A stretch of 64,000 bases of DNA from Paralichthys olivaceus (GCF_024713975.1 NC_091111.1:14548501-14612500); one strand, 5' to 3'; counted from the stretch's first letter, positions 1 to 12,202 are shown. Notes: generated from the sequence alone by a model not told the origin. Program-made: numbers and translations.

Positions 1-986
1 AACGTGATCTGTTTACTAAACAATAGTTTCGTCTTTTGTGCATAAACTTACTGTCAGGTGCAGATACTGATGGAGAGCAAGAGATGGAGGAGAGTAATCA
101 CACAACACAACATACAGAGAGCACGTACCTTACCAGTCTTCAGATCAGCATGCTGCTGTGGACAGGGCGCCCCCCCACACTAGCATAATAAAGGCTACAG
201 CCAAGAACACTGCAGTGGTTATTGACAAGAGTCCTTGTGCTTCAACATGAACACCATTATGACAAACCATACTTTATTTAGGACTCGCACAGGTTCACTG
301 ACTTTCCAGCTTTCAGGGGAACAACCGATGCTGTCATAAATTCAGGATCACAAAAGTAAGGAAGTGCCTTTATAATGACAAATGGTCGATAGAATAAAGA
401 GCGTCAGCAGCCCAAGCCAACACATACAGTGCAGTGCAGTTGCCCCTATGCAAGTCCTCAAGAGGGGGACGCCCAGTATATGTATATAGTAAATAAAGGC
501 TGATACTTACATCCTATCCTCGCAACTTTTTCCAAAGCTCTGAGATTCATCTTGCTTTAGTCACCATATGATCACTATCATAATGGTGGGGTTTAATGAA
601 TAGATTAGCTTTTAAGTAACTTTACATCGTCTCCATGCATTTTTGTGTGATGAATGAAGAATGGATCTATAAATGGTCACACCTAGATAGATTTCACTAC
701 GGTGGTCACAGGTGTCAAATCAGGCCTGAGAAAGGTGACAAAAGTACGAGCTGTCTGCCTGCTTGTGGTGTCCTAACACTGAACATGAAACATTTCAAAA
801 TAATATGGGGCGAACTCATATGTTTGGTGAGTTAAAGTTTAGGGACGGCCAATTTGTTGCACGGTGTGCATGTTGCTGAGATCAAGTAAAGCTTGGTAAA
901 TGTGTCAACTAAATGTGCAAGCTCTAGGAGTGAACTGCTGTCCAAAACCTGTAATGTCAACTACAAGATCAAAAGAGCCACTTTAC
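1..986 (-). other. rbm25 intron, left part
   Basis: This 986-base stretch follows the rbm25 exon ending at 987 (AAG|GTAAAG) and contains no recognisable Arg/Glu-rich coding exon, so it reads as intron running off the window. One consensus donor on the minus strand (GTAAGTATC, first base 510) follows a 44-base stretch (554-511) that is open in the phase left by the last rbm25 exon. Its acceptor has no pyrimidine tract, so I do not call it an exon. Confidence 0.6.
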
Positions 987-2808
987 CTTGTGAGTGTCAC
1001 GAAATTTACTAATCTCTCTGGAAATCAGGTCTCTCTTGTCGTCCTCCATATCAATTGTGTTAATGTCATCCTGTGTTTAAAAAAAAAGGAAGGAAAAGTC
1101 AGTTGTCTGGGTGTAATAAGAATACTCACTTTCAGGTTCCAGGAGAATGGTGGTACAAGTTAGAAAATAATTAATCTAGGTTTGTATACCTCTTCTTTTT
1201 TCTCTTTTTTTCTCTTTCGTCGCTGGGAGTCCTCGTCCTGTGAAGGTGCGTTGAGTTCGGCAGCATATTCCCGCATCAAGCCATCAATGGCACCTTTAAC
1301 TATTTGATCCTTCTTCTTGGTCTCCTCGTCTAGAACCTCTTCCTCATCATCTCCTCCATCTTCAGCCTTTTTATTCTGTCAGTAAAGAAAGAATCTCGTT
1401 TATTATCTGTTTTTTTGTTTGAAATGTGGGCAGCGGCTCAGAGGTGTAGAACACAGGGAGGTGCATGTTCCTACTCACGAAGCAACAAATTCAGGTCCAC
1501 TGATTAAACTAAAACAAACATACCCCATTTGCAGTCTTCTTCTTGGCCTTCCACTCGTCTAGCTGAGCTTTTGTCTTAGCATCCACCTTCACCAAGAGAT
1601 TTTTGTCTCCAATCTGCAGGTCATGAAGCAGCCTCAGGGAACGTAACGTAGACTCTGGCTCCTTGTACTCGCAAAACCCAAATGCTGCAAAAAAATATAC
1701 AGAAATACATTTTGTGGTGGATTAAAATATGGTCAAAAATAAAACATGCTCAATCATAGTTTAATAGATTGATTCAAAATGTCTTGAATAGGTATTCCCT
1801 GTCCTAAAGATGCCTTATGTTTGTGTATGATGGATTACCTTGAAGCTTGCCAGAGGCTCCTTGGACTCTCTTCCAGCTCAGAACAATTCCACATTTCTAC
1901 AACATTAGCACAAAGGGAAAAAAAGTTCAAGATTCAAGCAGATTCGGATTTATATAAAATACCACAACACAGGATTCAGTCTGAGCAAGCTGTCTACACA
2001 ATATAGTAATAAAATCATATTACAATATTGGATTTCCCCTGCTTAAATGCACCATGTATCTTTTCAGAGAAAATAAATCATGAAAACAATGTCCATGCAC
2101 AGAAACATTTATTTTTTAACACAACTCAGTGGATATATCTTTTTCTGTCCCTTACCGCAAGCAGCTGTCTGATCAGCATGTCTGAAGCTTTCTCTGAAAT
2201 GTTCCCCACAAACACAGTGGTGGTGGGACCACTGCTCTCATCATCTTTGGCTCGCATAGCAGCAGTATCCTTCCTCGGAACTGGAGGCTTACTGACTACT
2301 GGCAAGGAAGTCACCATCACTGCAGAGGTGGGGGTCATGATGCCCATGTGAACTGGGATCATTGGAGCTCCTGCAATCACCAGAAGAAATGCACATTAAC
2401 TGGAGACAAATATGTATCTGTAGTTTATTATTTTCACGTTATCATCAGTAACTTCTGACATTGTTGTTTGGGAACATATGACATTATAGGTGCCAATCAC
2501 ACCTGGTATTAACATCTGTCCCGAGACATATGATCACAAGTGGGCAAGTAAATGTGTCTCCTGTGAACACTCGAGCTCTTTATACAAATGATCCTTCATT
2601 TATGTTCACGAAGACCAAATGTAATTTGACCCAGTCTGTGTTTACAGATCTGACTTTAATAAAACTAAAGTATTATGTGCAGCTCTACAGTGAATGAAGT
2701 GAATGGAGGTGAGGCAGGTGGGAGCTTACCTGTGGGGAAGCCAGCATACTGGGGTGGAATCCCTGGAGGTGGCAACAGCGGCCGGTTTAAATGAGGGGGG
2801 AAGGACAT
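987..2808 (-). CDS. rbm25: RNA-binding protein 25 (RBM25), N-terminal part; continues beyond the left edge
   Basis: RBM25 is a nuclear U1 snRNP-associated splicing regulator. Coding exons (minus strand): 2808-2730, 2370-2156, 1896-1839, 1684-1524, 1375-1190 and 1070-987. All junctions are GT..AG and the phases close, giving 261 residues. The start is the ATG at 2808 (MSFPPHLNRP, as in human RBM25). A Pro-rich N terminus is followed by an RRM at about residues 78-155, with RNP2 TVFVGNI and RNP1 QAFGFCEY. Then comes an acidic, Lys-rich stretch ending SREISKFRDTHK, which in human leads straight into the long Arg/Glu repeat region. That region and the C-terminal PWI domain must lie left of the window. 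The human segment I remember as FPVAPLIPYPLITK, just before DINAIEMEEDKRDL, has no counterpart: exon 1375-1190 joins directly to DDINTIDMEDDKRDL. Confidence 0.95.
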
Positions 2809-3480
2809 TGTGGCTAAGAATCGAACCGACCTGAAGAAACAAGAGAAACCCATCAGCTCTCTACTTAAACCCGATAAGTTCAACTCACACTGGGATTCAG
2901 CTCTCCCAAATAAAACAACTTTAAAATGAGAAGTACTGTTACAACGACATGAAGTATTAGCTTCATAAACTCTGCTGTGTGGCTAAATTCAATCCAGTGT
3001 TACAATCCTGTCCAGCTTCAGCGGGGCACAGGTCACTAACTTCACATCGCGAGGCCCCTTGTTGTTGTGTTAACACTTTATTTAATTACGACACGTGAAT
3101 GCTGTGACTAAATGACGTAAGTTGACGAACTACAACAAAAAAGAAGAACCTCGCAACTTAGTTAGCTAAAGCTAGCATAAAGCACGTTACCGCAACCGAG
3201 CAGCTCATTCAGGCTAAGCTAACACGAGCTAGAGCTGGTGTTTGCCGACAAGAAGCTCAGTTTTCTGGGCTGAGCGCGAGTTTGAGATGAGTGTGGACGT
3301 GTCCAGGTGTACATACCCCAACTCAGGCGGCGTGTGGAGAGGTACAAGCGGCAGCCGGGAGGTTTTTTTATTGTGAAAATCTCAGTAAAGGTCCGTAAGT
3401 TGCATTAGCACGGTGGCTAGTTACAGGCCTGCGAAAACATGGAGGCAAGCGCTTTACGTCACAGAGGGAGAGTTCGCTTG
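2809..3480 (-). promoter_or_regulatory. rbm25 5' UTR, first intron and promoter region
   Basis: The coding-start exon has an acceptor at 2831-2833 (TTCTTCAG|GTCGG), so 5' UTR precedes the ATG at 2808. A matching donor (TTGGG|GTATGT) ends an upstream noncoding exon at 3317. The transcription start should lie roughly at 3400-3480, in a moderately CpG-rich stretch. I saw no TATA box. The exact start is inferred. Confidence 0.55.
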
Positions 3481-3549
3481 TTTTAGGTACCCGGAACAAG
3501 GCCGGGGGACGGAGCTGAGAAGTGGAAGGGTGAACACTGGTACAAGCTG

Positions 3550-3554
3550 ATAAT

Positions 3555-3595
<41 letters not shown>

Positions 3596-3620
3596 GATGA
3601 TAATAATAATCATCACAATG
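3550..3620. repeat. (TAA)n microsatellite
   Basis: About 70 bases of nearly pure TAA/AAT repeat just upstream of the rbm25 promoter. A shorter related run occurs at 3830-3850. Open frames here encode only poly-Ile or poly-Leu and are not genes. Confidence 0.95.
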
Positions 3621-4080
3621 TGTGGGTTGCATGAGGTTCCATGGTTTAAGTGTCAGTGGATCATTATTCATCGTAATATCTTCATGTCAAGGGATCAATC
3701 ATGGAAACCTCATTCCTACTTTTTCAATTCCTGGATTCTTTGTTCGCTCTTGTCATTTCAGGTTCGGGGAAGTGGCAGCTGGATGGAGCTGGGCAGACTC
3801 TAATATATTCATGTATGAGTTGTGCAATAACGAATAATAATAATAATAATCATAAATGCATGAATGCTTTAAATATCAGTGCATTTTTATTTTTTATACA
3901 TTTATGCCAAGTGAATCAATTGTGGATGTGTTAAATACTGTTTTTTTCAATTGAACCCATTAAACATATGTGGAACTTTACTTGAAAACTGTCTTTAACT
4001 CACAATCTGAACAAACAATACAAAACAGTTTGACCTCTTTCACTGTGCAACACGTCATCAGCCTGCACTACGTGTTTAAA

Positions 4081-4101
4081 CCATAGACTGTATATAAAGA
4101 T
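4081..4101 (+). repeat. Terminal fragment of a dispersed inverted-repeat element
   Basis: CCATAGACTGTATATAAAGA matches the end of an element family also present at 25288-25459, 39490-39893 and 46823-47072. Only the end is recognisable here. Confidence 0.5.
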
Positions 4102-4571
4102 TTAAAGGTTTAAACACATAATATCACTGCACAGCAAATCTCCTTTCACAATATACAACGTCAATGAAGGGATTCTGTTCCACTTTCTTCTATTCCAGTC
4201 TTTGTTTCCCCCCAGAAAATATCTAGAAGACATTCATGCCATTGCCTTCGAGCCACTGTAACATTGTTGTCCGTCTTGTTTTGATCAATCAACAGTCCGA
4301 CACGTGGAGGTTTTCACTCGGTGGCACATGAGAGCTTTGAATCCTCCTCTGTGAGGAGCTGGAACCCGGAAACATTTAGCATGTTACTGGATGAATCCCT
4401 GTGACTTGGCTCCGTTCTGCCTCAGGACACATGTGACACTTTATAATCCACCTCGTGTATTTTCGTGTCGCATCGTATTTGTAACGTTAGACGCAGTTTC
4501 TGCTTGGTTACTGTTGCCATGGTGTTTGTGTGACAGCAGCTGCGCCGCGAGGGCTGCAGCTGACACGTCCG

Positions 4572-4579
4572 TGACGTCA
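4572..4579. promoter_or_regulatory. Perfect CRE palindrome TGACGTCA
   Basis: Full-length cAMP response element (CREB/ATF site) in a CpG-containing stretch between two divergent genes, roughly 1.1 kb from the inferred rbm25 start and 1.7 kb from the inferred hsp90ab1 start. The match is exact. Function is inferred. Confidence 0.4.
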
Positions 4580-4771
4580 CTTTAGGCGGGTTTTTTTTTT
4601 TTTTTTTTTCCTCATAGAAAGTGCTAGAAGAAACGAAGCGCACCCTCCCGGTTCCCATGTGTTCCTCCATCGGATTAAAAAGACCCCCCGTTCTTCGCTA
4701 ATCTCTGCGCGAATCTATCGAGATTTATTCATATGACGCAGAGGTTTGTGTTTCTACGGCCACTCGTCTGA

Positions 4772-4813
4772 TTCTAGAACTTTGGTTTCTCGCGTTAAAC
4801 GACCGTTCTGGAA
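4772..4813. promoter_or_regulatory. Pair of heat-shock-element-like dimers upstream of hsp90ab1
   Basis: TTCTAGAA (4772-4779) and TTCTGGAA (4806-4813) each fit the HSF1 dimer pattern TTCnnGAA, with 26 bases between them. They lie about 1.5 kb upstream of the inferred hsp90ab1 start, far for a promoter element, so a distal enhancer is the more likely role if they are used. Confidence 0.4.
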
Positions 4814-5966
4814 TTCACTGTCACATGTGGCAGCAGCCAGGGTGTTCTGTATTTTTCATGTTGCAGTGTTTTCAAGGGTAATGTTCCCACTTTGAGGAAA
4901 GACATGAGAAACTTGTCCTTGGACACAGAAAACAGAGATAGGTTCAGTCTGTCCCCGGCAGCAATGAGTCCCTTTAAATGTCTCTGTGTGGGTCATGTTG
5001 TCTTTTGCAGCCATTTTGTAACTCTGAGGTCATATGATTGGTTTTCCTATAAGAAATGTCCACTTCAGACAGACACTGTGGCCCCGGGGCCCCCATCTAA
5101 AATACAAGTTCCCCTCTAATCATGTTGTAAGAATGTCCATCATCTGGACATCAGCTTACATCACAGTCACCCTGAGAAGACGGTGTCCTGTGTCCAAAAG
5201 GCCCAAACACGATGTCGCTAAGGTTCACAACTGAAGACATGTCCCCTAACTTCAGAATCTGGTTTTATTGCGAAGCAGGTTGACACATACAAGGATGTGG
5301 TGAACTTGTGCAAGTACAAATATTAAAAAATACAATAAGCACCAGGAGAGGGACGGTGCAACACGTTTGTAAGTAAACACTAGAGACTGGATTTTGCAAA
5401 GTTAGTCTGCTACTTGCCACAGACTTCCATCCACTAACATCAAGTGGTGGGAGGCATTACTTTCATTCAGTCAGTCATATACCGTTAGCCTCAGCGTACC
5501 CTCAGGTTCAGCCTGTATCATTGATCATGATGCCAAAACACTTGATGACGCTGAGGTGCACAAGTGAAGTTATGTCCCTAACATCTGCTAACGCCTGCTA
5601 ACATCTACTAGTAGCTGGTATCTTAAATTGTGCAGAAGACCTTCAAACGTACAAGAGATATCCACCATCTTGTCCTTTATTCTAAAATAAGAGATTCAAC
5701 CAAGTGTAGGCCACTTCATTTAAAGATGTTTTTTTCTTACGATAATTATTGCAATGTAATTTTCATCGATGAGTTGAATATGTATTGATGTGTCACAAGT
5801 ACAACGAGGAGGTTCAACACATGATCAGTCTGAAGGTTCTACCTCAGATTTAGTTCAGAAAATAAAACTCAAGTCTTTAAATTAACAAGAAATGTGACAT
5901 TTATCGTGATAATTATCGATATGGACTGAATGTTTTTTATCTCGATATCTGGGCCACATCCTTTAC

Positions 5967-6085
5967 AACACAATAATAATAATAACTTCATTTATAGAGC
6001 ACATTTCAAAATCTAAGTCACAAAGAGCAGCACAATAAAACAGACATCAAATCATGAGCACAGCAAAACATCTAGTTATAAACTC
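5967..6085. repeat. Dispersed teleost repeat fragment
   Basis: The run from AATAATAATAACTTCATTTA through TATAGAGCACATTTCAAAA and the AAGTCACAAAGAGCAGCAC that follows resembles a repeat common in fish spacers. I recognise it from memory and cannot assign a named family. Confidence 0.45.
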
Positions 6086-6272
6086 AAATGATGGAATTCC
6101 CTGCTTTCATAAACAGCCACACATATCCACTCCATCATGATGTTGTCATTATAACACATAGTTGGTGACTTTTTTAAATAAATATAATTCCATGTTCACT
6201 GAGTCTCATTTAAAACCCAGTGGCTGGATGGTGCGCCGCGGAGGGATACGGCCGCACAGCGAGCAGCGTGTG

Positions 6273-6388
6273 TATAAAGATTCCGGTCTGTTAAAAGGAA
6301 GTCCCTTTCCATTTCCCTGCGTCAGAGAGCAGAAGGGACGAAGCTTGGGTCGCATTTAATTCAAGATAAAGTCAACGAAATAAACAAG
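6273..6388 (+). promoter_or_regulatory. hsp90ab1 TATA box and noncoding first exon
   Basis: A TATA box (TATAAA, 6273-6278) predicts transcription starting near 6300. A clean donor (AAACAAG|GTGAGT) ends a noncoding exon at 6388. The intron 6389-7496 brings it to the coding exon whose acceptor immediately precedes the ATG. An untranslated first exon followed by a roughly 1 kb intron is typical of vertebrate HSP90AB1. Confidence 0.7.
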
Positions 6389-7052
6389 GTGAGTACACCG
6401 GCGCCCCCCTCGCGTGTGAGCCGCCTTCTCCTCCGTGGATTTCGGGAGTTTTTTTTTTTTTTGTGCAAACCCGCCGCTGAGCTGCTCCACGGGAGAATCT
6501 GGGATGAGAAGCACACGAGTCACGACGACATCGTCCGCGTTAGGAACCATCGCGTCTGCTGCGATTGAACTATTGCTTAGTTGTTTTTTTCAAACATGTT
6601 CACGCTGATTTAACACGGTGGCACGGTGGTTTACCGGGAGACGGTTCGCAGTGTGTGTACATATATATATATGCGGCACTCGCTCCACCGGCGGCTGCGC
6701 ACTGTGGCAGGCCGGGCTCGGACTGCACCACGGCAGGTGTGGTGGCCATGACGCCGCTAACTCGGGTTTATTTAACCTGAGCGAGTTCGTGATAATTCAC
6801 ACTTGGTCCTAATGGACTCGAGCATAAAACACGATCCTCAATAACACCCTCCCCTCCCCCCATTAACATCCACACGCTAAAGTCTCACATTAAAACAACG
6901 ATCGGCTCAGTTGTGGATACAGTTGTTTTCGGAACAGTTGCGTAACATGCATAAAACCGCAGCTTCGATTAACGCAAACATACACGACGCTTCTTAGATG
7001 TTTAAATTCATGCATTGCGTTTTGTGTAAAGGCAAATGAGCGATGTGGGTTT

Positions 7053-7060
7053 TTCCGGAA
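7053..7060. promoter_or_regulatory. Heat-shock-element-like site in hsp90ab1 intron 1
   Basis: TTCCGGAA fits TTCnnGAA and lies about 750 bases into the gene. Human HSP90AB1 is known for a functional HSE in its first intron at a comparable distance. The sequence also fits an ETS palindrome, so the factor is ambiguous. Confidence 0.4.
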
Positions 7061-7496
7061 GACAAAATGGCTTCATATTAACTCCACGTTTGCCGTAGCC
7101 TTCAACACCGCGTGGGTTTTTTTTTTAACGTAAACGTGTGAAAGCTTTAATCGTAAAGTAAAGGTTTATTGTCGTATCTCTCTGCGCTGTCGTTATTTTC
7201 GTTTCTGGTCGTTGTTAAGCACGTGTTTGCGGGGCCCATTGTCTGTCGCTCGACGCCATGTTGGTTAATGGCTACTTCCGCCGATCTGTAGTAGCACGAT
7301 GGCAGTAGTCCAGGAACCGGTTCGATCGATCAATTCAGTTTTCTGAATAAATGAAACCAAAAGTATGACTCACTCGCTCTTTGAAATACTGTCCCAGTTT
7401 CGCACCAACCTCAGAAATATGGCGTCCGTGTTTACCTTTATACCGTTGCAGCTCAGGCAGTTTACTGAATGTGTTATCTGATCTCCTGGTGTGCAG

Positions 7497-10400
7497 ATGC
7501 CTGAAGAAATGCACCAAGAGGAGGAGGCTGAGACCTTTGCCTTCCAGGCAGAGATCGCTCAGCTGATGTCCCTGATCATCAACACCTTCTATTCCAACAA
7601 AGAGATCTTCCTCAGGGAGTTGATCTCCAATGCTTCTGATGTAAGTTGTCTCGCAAGTGCTTTTGATCATTAGAAATGTAATAGTAAAAACAGAACATAC
7701 GTTAATGGCCTTTTGTTTGTTTTACAGGCTTTGGACAAAATCCGTTACGAAAGCCTGACTGAACCCACCAAGATGGACAGTGGCAAGGATTTGAAAATTG
7801 ACATCATCCCCAACAAAGAGGACCGCACCCTGACCCTCATTGACACTGGAATCGGTATGACCAAAGCCGATCTGATCAACAACCTGGGTACCATTGCCAA
7901 GTCTGGCACCAAGGCTTTCATGGAGGCCCTGCAGGTACGACAAAACATCTTGATTGCAGCTTATGAAAAAAGACAAGAATATTCTAACAGTAAAATGTCA
8001 TAAGCTTTATTTGCATCACAAAGAACAGGGATGATGTGTTATGTTAATGTACTAATATTAAATTATCAAATTGTTAAGTTTGTAATGATTTGTGTTCGCT
8101 TTAGGCTGGAGCTGACATCTCTATGATTGGTCAATTCGGTGTGGGTTTCTACTCCGCCTACCTTGTTGCCGAGAAGGTGGTTGTCATCACGAAACACAAT
8201 GACGATGAGCAGTATGCCTGGGAGTCCTCTGCCGGAGGTTCATTCACAGTCAAGGTCGACACCGGTATGTGTCCTGGCAACATTATCATACATGAAAGTG
8301 ACTTTGATGACAACATCTGCAATATGCGGCTTCCTCAGACAAGCTTCACAGTGCAGTTCAAACATTCTGCACGTTTGTGCCATACTGACCATGTTTGAGT
8401 TATATATTCAGGCTGTTTTTCAATAATAATCACTATAAACCACATGTTGGAGCTGAGTCGTGTGATGTACAGGAAATAACATTTTGTGATACACATTTAT
8501 CTGCTTTCTGATGTTAAAGATGAATTAATTGAGTAAAAAAAGTGGAACCTCTTGAATATAAGGAAAATAATTTGGTGTGTACCTTGTACCATCGCCTTGA
8601 ATTAACCTCTGTATGGAAAAATGCTTTATATAAAAGTTGCCTGGTTTGCAGCTAGTTAGTGCTTTTATGAAAACATACTGGACTCTGAACATTTTAATTG
8701 AGCTGATATTAAATTGTCTCTCAACTGTTGACAGGCGAGCCCATTGGCCGTGGTACAAAGATCGTCCTGCACCTGAAGGAGGACCAGACTGAGTACGTTG
8801 AGGATAAGAGGGTTAAGGAGATTGTGAAGAAGCACTCTCAGTTTATCGGCTACCCCATCACCCTGTTTGTAAGGATTTTAAATTTGACCTGACTATATTC
8901 CATGTTCCCTCTGTTAAGTCTGATTGAAACTGTTGTCGTGTGAGTAAAGTTAAACCAGAGTCTCTTTTTTTGACAGGTGGAGAAGGAGCGTGACAAGGAG
9001 ATCAGTGACGACGAGGCAGAGGAGGAAAAGGCTGAGAAGGAGGAGAAAGAGGATGGTGAGGACAAGCCAAAGATTGAGGATGTGGGCTCAGATGATGAGG
9101 AAGACTCCAAAGACAAGGACAAGAAGAAGAAAAAGAAGATCAAGGAGAAGTACATCGACCAGGAGGAGCTGAACAAGACCAAGCCCATCTGGACCAGAAA
9201 CCCTGATGACATCACAAACGAGGAGTATGGAGAGTTCTACAAGAGTCTGACCAATGACTGGGAGGATCATCTGGCTGTCAAGGTAAACGGAGGAAGGCTA
9301 AAGCAGCTGTATGAATGTGTACTAACGCCTCAGGCTGCACGATGGCTAAAACTGAGTCAAAATTTAAAATTGTTTATTTTCTCTTCCACAGCACTTCTCA
9401 GTGGAAGGCCAGCTTGAATTCCGTGCCCTCCTCTTCATCCCCCGCCGTGCTCCTTTTGACCTCTTTGAGAACAAGAAGAAGAAGAATAACATCAAGCTGT
9501 ACGTCAGGAGAGTCTTCATCATGGACAATTGTGAAGAGCTCATCCCAGAGTACCTGAGTAAGTGATAACGCAGTCTGAATGAAACTGCAAAGCATAATGT
9601 GATAAAATACATTCATCTGAACAGTGATTCATTAAAATTAATTTTATTTTACATAATCCAGACTTTGTCCGTGGTGTGGTGGACTCCGAGGATCTGCCCC
9701 TCAACATCTCCAGAGAAATGCTGCAGCAGAGCAAAATCCTCAAGGTCATTCGCAAGAACATCGTCAAGAAGTGTCTGGAGCTGTTTGCAGAGCTGGCTGA
9801 GGACAAGGAGAACTACAAGAAGTTCTATGAGGGTTTCTCAAAGAACATCAAGGTATCTGAAATAAACATGTTTCACCGCATTGATTTTATTGAAAAGAAA
9901 AACCTTTTTTATTTTAATGAATTCATGCATTCCTTGTCTTCAGTGCTTCTCCATGGATTCATAAGGTTTACTTTCATTGTTGTGGTTGCTGCTTTGTTGC
10001 TTAAGGCCAGTTGAAGACTACCACATAGCTGTAATTTTCTGTTGTCATTTGGCTTTAAAAATGTATGCAATTATCTGCTAGTGTACATAACTGGGTTTAT
10101 TTAAATTGTGAAGGCTTGTGCTGTAGACTAGTCACTTAGTATTTGTAGATTAGTCACTAAGTATTGTTGAATAAGTAAATAGACTTGTACCCTGTTACCC
10201 TACACTATTTAAATATTACCTGCCGGTGACAGGTGCCATCACATGTCTGCACAATCGGCTGGTTCAACAGTAATGAAACTAACCAGGAAAAAGTAACCGA
10301 TGTTTGTTGGGTATAATGAAGCAAATTGAACTAATTCAAAGCTGCAGTTTAGTGTTAAGAAGGTTGGTTTACCAGCCAAGCCTGAGTGCATTCATGTGAA

Positions 10401-12202
10401 AAGCTAGAAATAGATATGTCGTCCAATCATGTGATTCTATTAACCCAGAGCTTGGGAATCAATTAACATTGCTTTTGACGGTGTTCTGATGTTTGAGTAT
10501 TGAACAATTGTCCATTATCTCTTCTCTCTGTAGCTGGGAATCCACGAGGACTCACAAAACCGCAAGAAGCTTTCTGAGCTGCTGCGTTACCAAAGCTCTC
10601 AGTCTGGAGATGAGTCTACCTCCCTCACAGAGTACCTGTCCCGCATGAAGGAGAACCAGAAGTCCATCTACTACATCACTGGTCAGTCCGTCTCCCAGAA
10701 AATCTGATTTTCTGCAAAACTTTCCTTTTAGTAGCCAAGTTATGTAAAATATTAGCAAATGGCACCTTTTTGTATTAACAAATTTTCTGGTATGCAAATT
10801 ATATTAAAATCTTATCTTCAATTTACCTCTAGGTGAGAGCAAGGATCAGGTGGCCAACTCCGCCTTCGTCGAGCGCGTCCGCAAGCGTGGCTTCGAGGTC
10901 CTGTACATGACAGAGCCAATCGATGAGTACTGCGTCCAGCAGCTGAAGGAGTTTGACGGTAAGACCCTGGTCTCTGTCACCAAGGAGGGCCTGGAGCTGC
11001 CTGAGGATGAGGAGGAGAAGAAAAAGATGGAGGAGGACAAGGCCAAGTTTGAGAACCTCTGCAAACTCATGAAGGAGATCCTGGACAAGAAAGTGGAGAA
11101 GGTCAGTGATCCTGATGGAACACTTGGATTTGTATCCAGTATTTCCCTTCACATTGTAGGAGTTAAGTTTCACAGCTGCAGTTGACAGTGTTTTGTTTGG
11201 TAATAGGTGACCTAATTCAGCCCAACTTGTATCCTGGTGAGTTCATGCAGGTTTGAGGTGGCCCCTTGGTCTCCTGTTTTGAAAAGTAACCTTGAATGAT
11301 ATGCAGTTTTTTTTTTTTTTTTTTTTACTGGTTGTGAGTTCCAGGTGATTTTGTGGTGATGCTGAATATCCAGAATGAATTTTTTGTCTAACATGTTGAA
11401 GTTTGCATACTTGAGTTTTAAAGTTTGAAGATGCATTTTCTGAAGTTTTAAATGCGTATTGGTCAGAATTGTTTGAAATGAGTAAACTGAGTAGATGCAG
11501 CATGTTAATATATGGAACAATTGGTCCTGGACCTGCTGGTGTGTTATTTCTAACATGGTTGACCTGCATGTATTAACTTAAACTGACTTCTAGAATTTCG
11601 AAGTAGGACACAGCATGTTGGGGTTTTTTCTGATCCCTTTATTTCGTTTTGTCATCCAGGTGACAGTGTCCAACAGACTGGTGTCTTCACCCTGCTGCAT
11701 TGTGACAAGTACTTATGGATGGACAGCCAACATGGAGAGAATCATGAAGGCCCAGGCACTCAGGGACAACTCCACCATGGGCTACATGATGGCCAAGAAG
11801 CACCTTGAGATCAACCCTGACCACCCCATCGTGGAAACTCTCAGGCAGAAGGCTGATGCTGACAAAAATGACAAGGCTGTGAAGGACCTTGTCATCCTGC
11901 TCTTTGAAACGGCCCTGCTGTCCTCAGGCTTCTCCCTGGACGACCCACAGACCCACTCCAACCGCATCTACAGAATGATCAAACTCGGCCTGGGTAAGGA
12001 TACACTGCAGATAAAACTTTAAGTTATGACACTCATTTCTTGGATTGATTGCTAATAATAAAAAAACATCCTCGTACCTCTAGGTATCGATGACGACGAT
12101 GTTCCGACAGAGGAAACCACTTCAGCAGCTGTCCCTGATGAGATTCCTCTCCTAGAAGGCGATGGCGAAGATGATGCTTCACGCATGGAGGAAGTCGATT
12201 AA
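7497..12202 (+). CDS. hsp90ab1: Heat shock protein HSP 90-beta
   Basis: Cytosolic Hsp90 beta is an ATP-dependent chaperone for kinases, steroid receptors and other clients. Coding exons: 7497-7640, 7728-7934, 8105-8264, 8735-8868, 8977-9282, 9392-9557, 9662-9852, 10534-10681, 10833-11101, 11660-11993 and 12084-12202. Total 2178 nt, 725 residues, the length I expect for the fish protein. The GHKL ATPase motifs are intact: catalytic Glu41 in [28 protein letters not shown] and [12 protein letters not shown] charged Glu/Lys linker at about residues 220-275 precedes the middle domain. The C terminus is MEEVD, which binds TPR co-chaperones. The beta form is chosen because it starts MPEEMHQEE and ends [11 protein letters not shown].. 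as in HSP90AB1. The ATG directly follows the acceptor TGTGCAG. No frame disruption was seen. The gene is tail to tail with slc35b2. Confidence 0.98.

Larger units (their letters stand above)
3621..6240. other. Intergenic spacer between rbm25 and hsp90ab1
   Basis: I recognise no protein gene in these 2.6 kb. The stretch 4380-4830 is less AT-rich and CpG-containing, and holds a CRE palindrome and two heat-shock-element dimers (listed separately). A short repeat end lies at 4081-4101 and a repeat fragment at 5967-6085. The remainder looks like unique AT-rich sequence. Confidence 0.6.

Noticed and set aside
1140-1189. A small exon ending at the donor AAA|GTGAGTATT inside the short rbm25 intron
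   Set aside because: No good acceptor, and the encoded peptide does not match the segment missing relative to human RBM25.
3368-3671. Open frames rich in poly-Leu and poly-Ile
   Set aside because: They are translations of the (TAA)n microsatellite.
8035-8110. C-box-like GATGATG in an hsp90ab1 intron, considered for a C/D snoRNA
   Set aside because: No CTGA D box at suitable distance and no terminal stem; the same holds for TGATGA near 8306.
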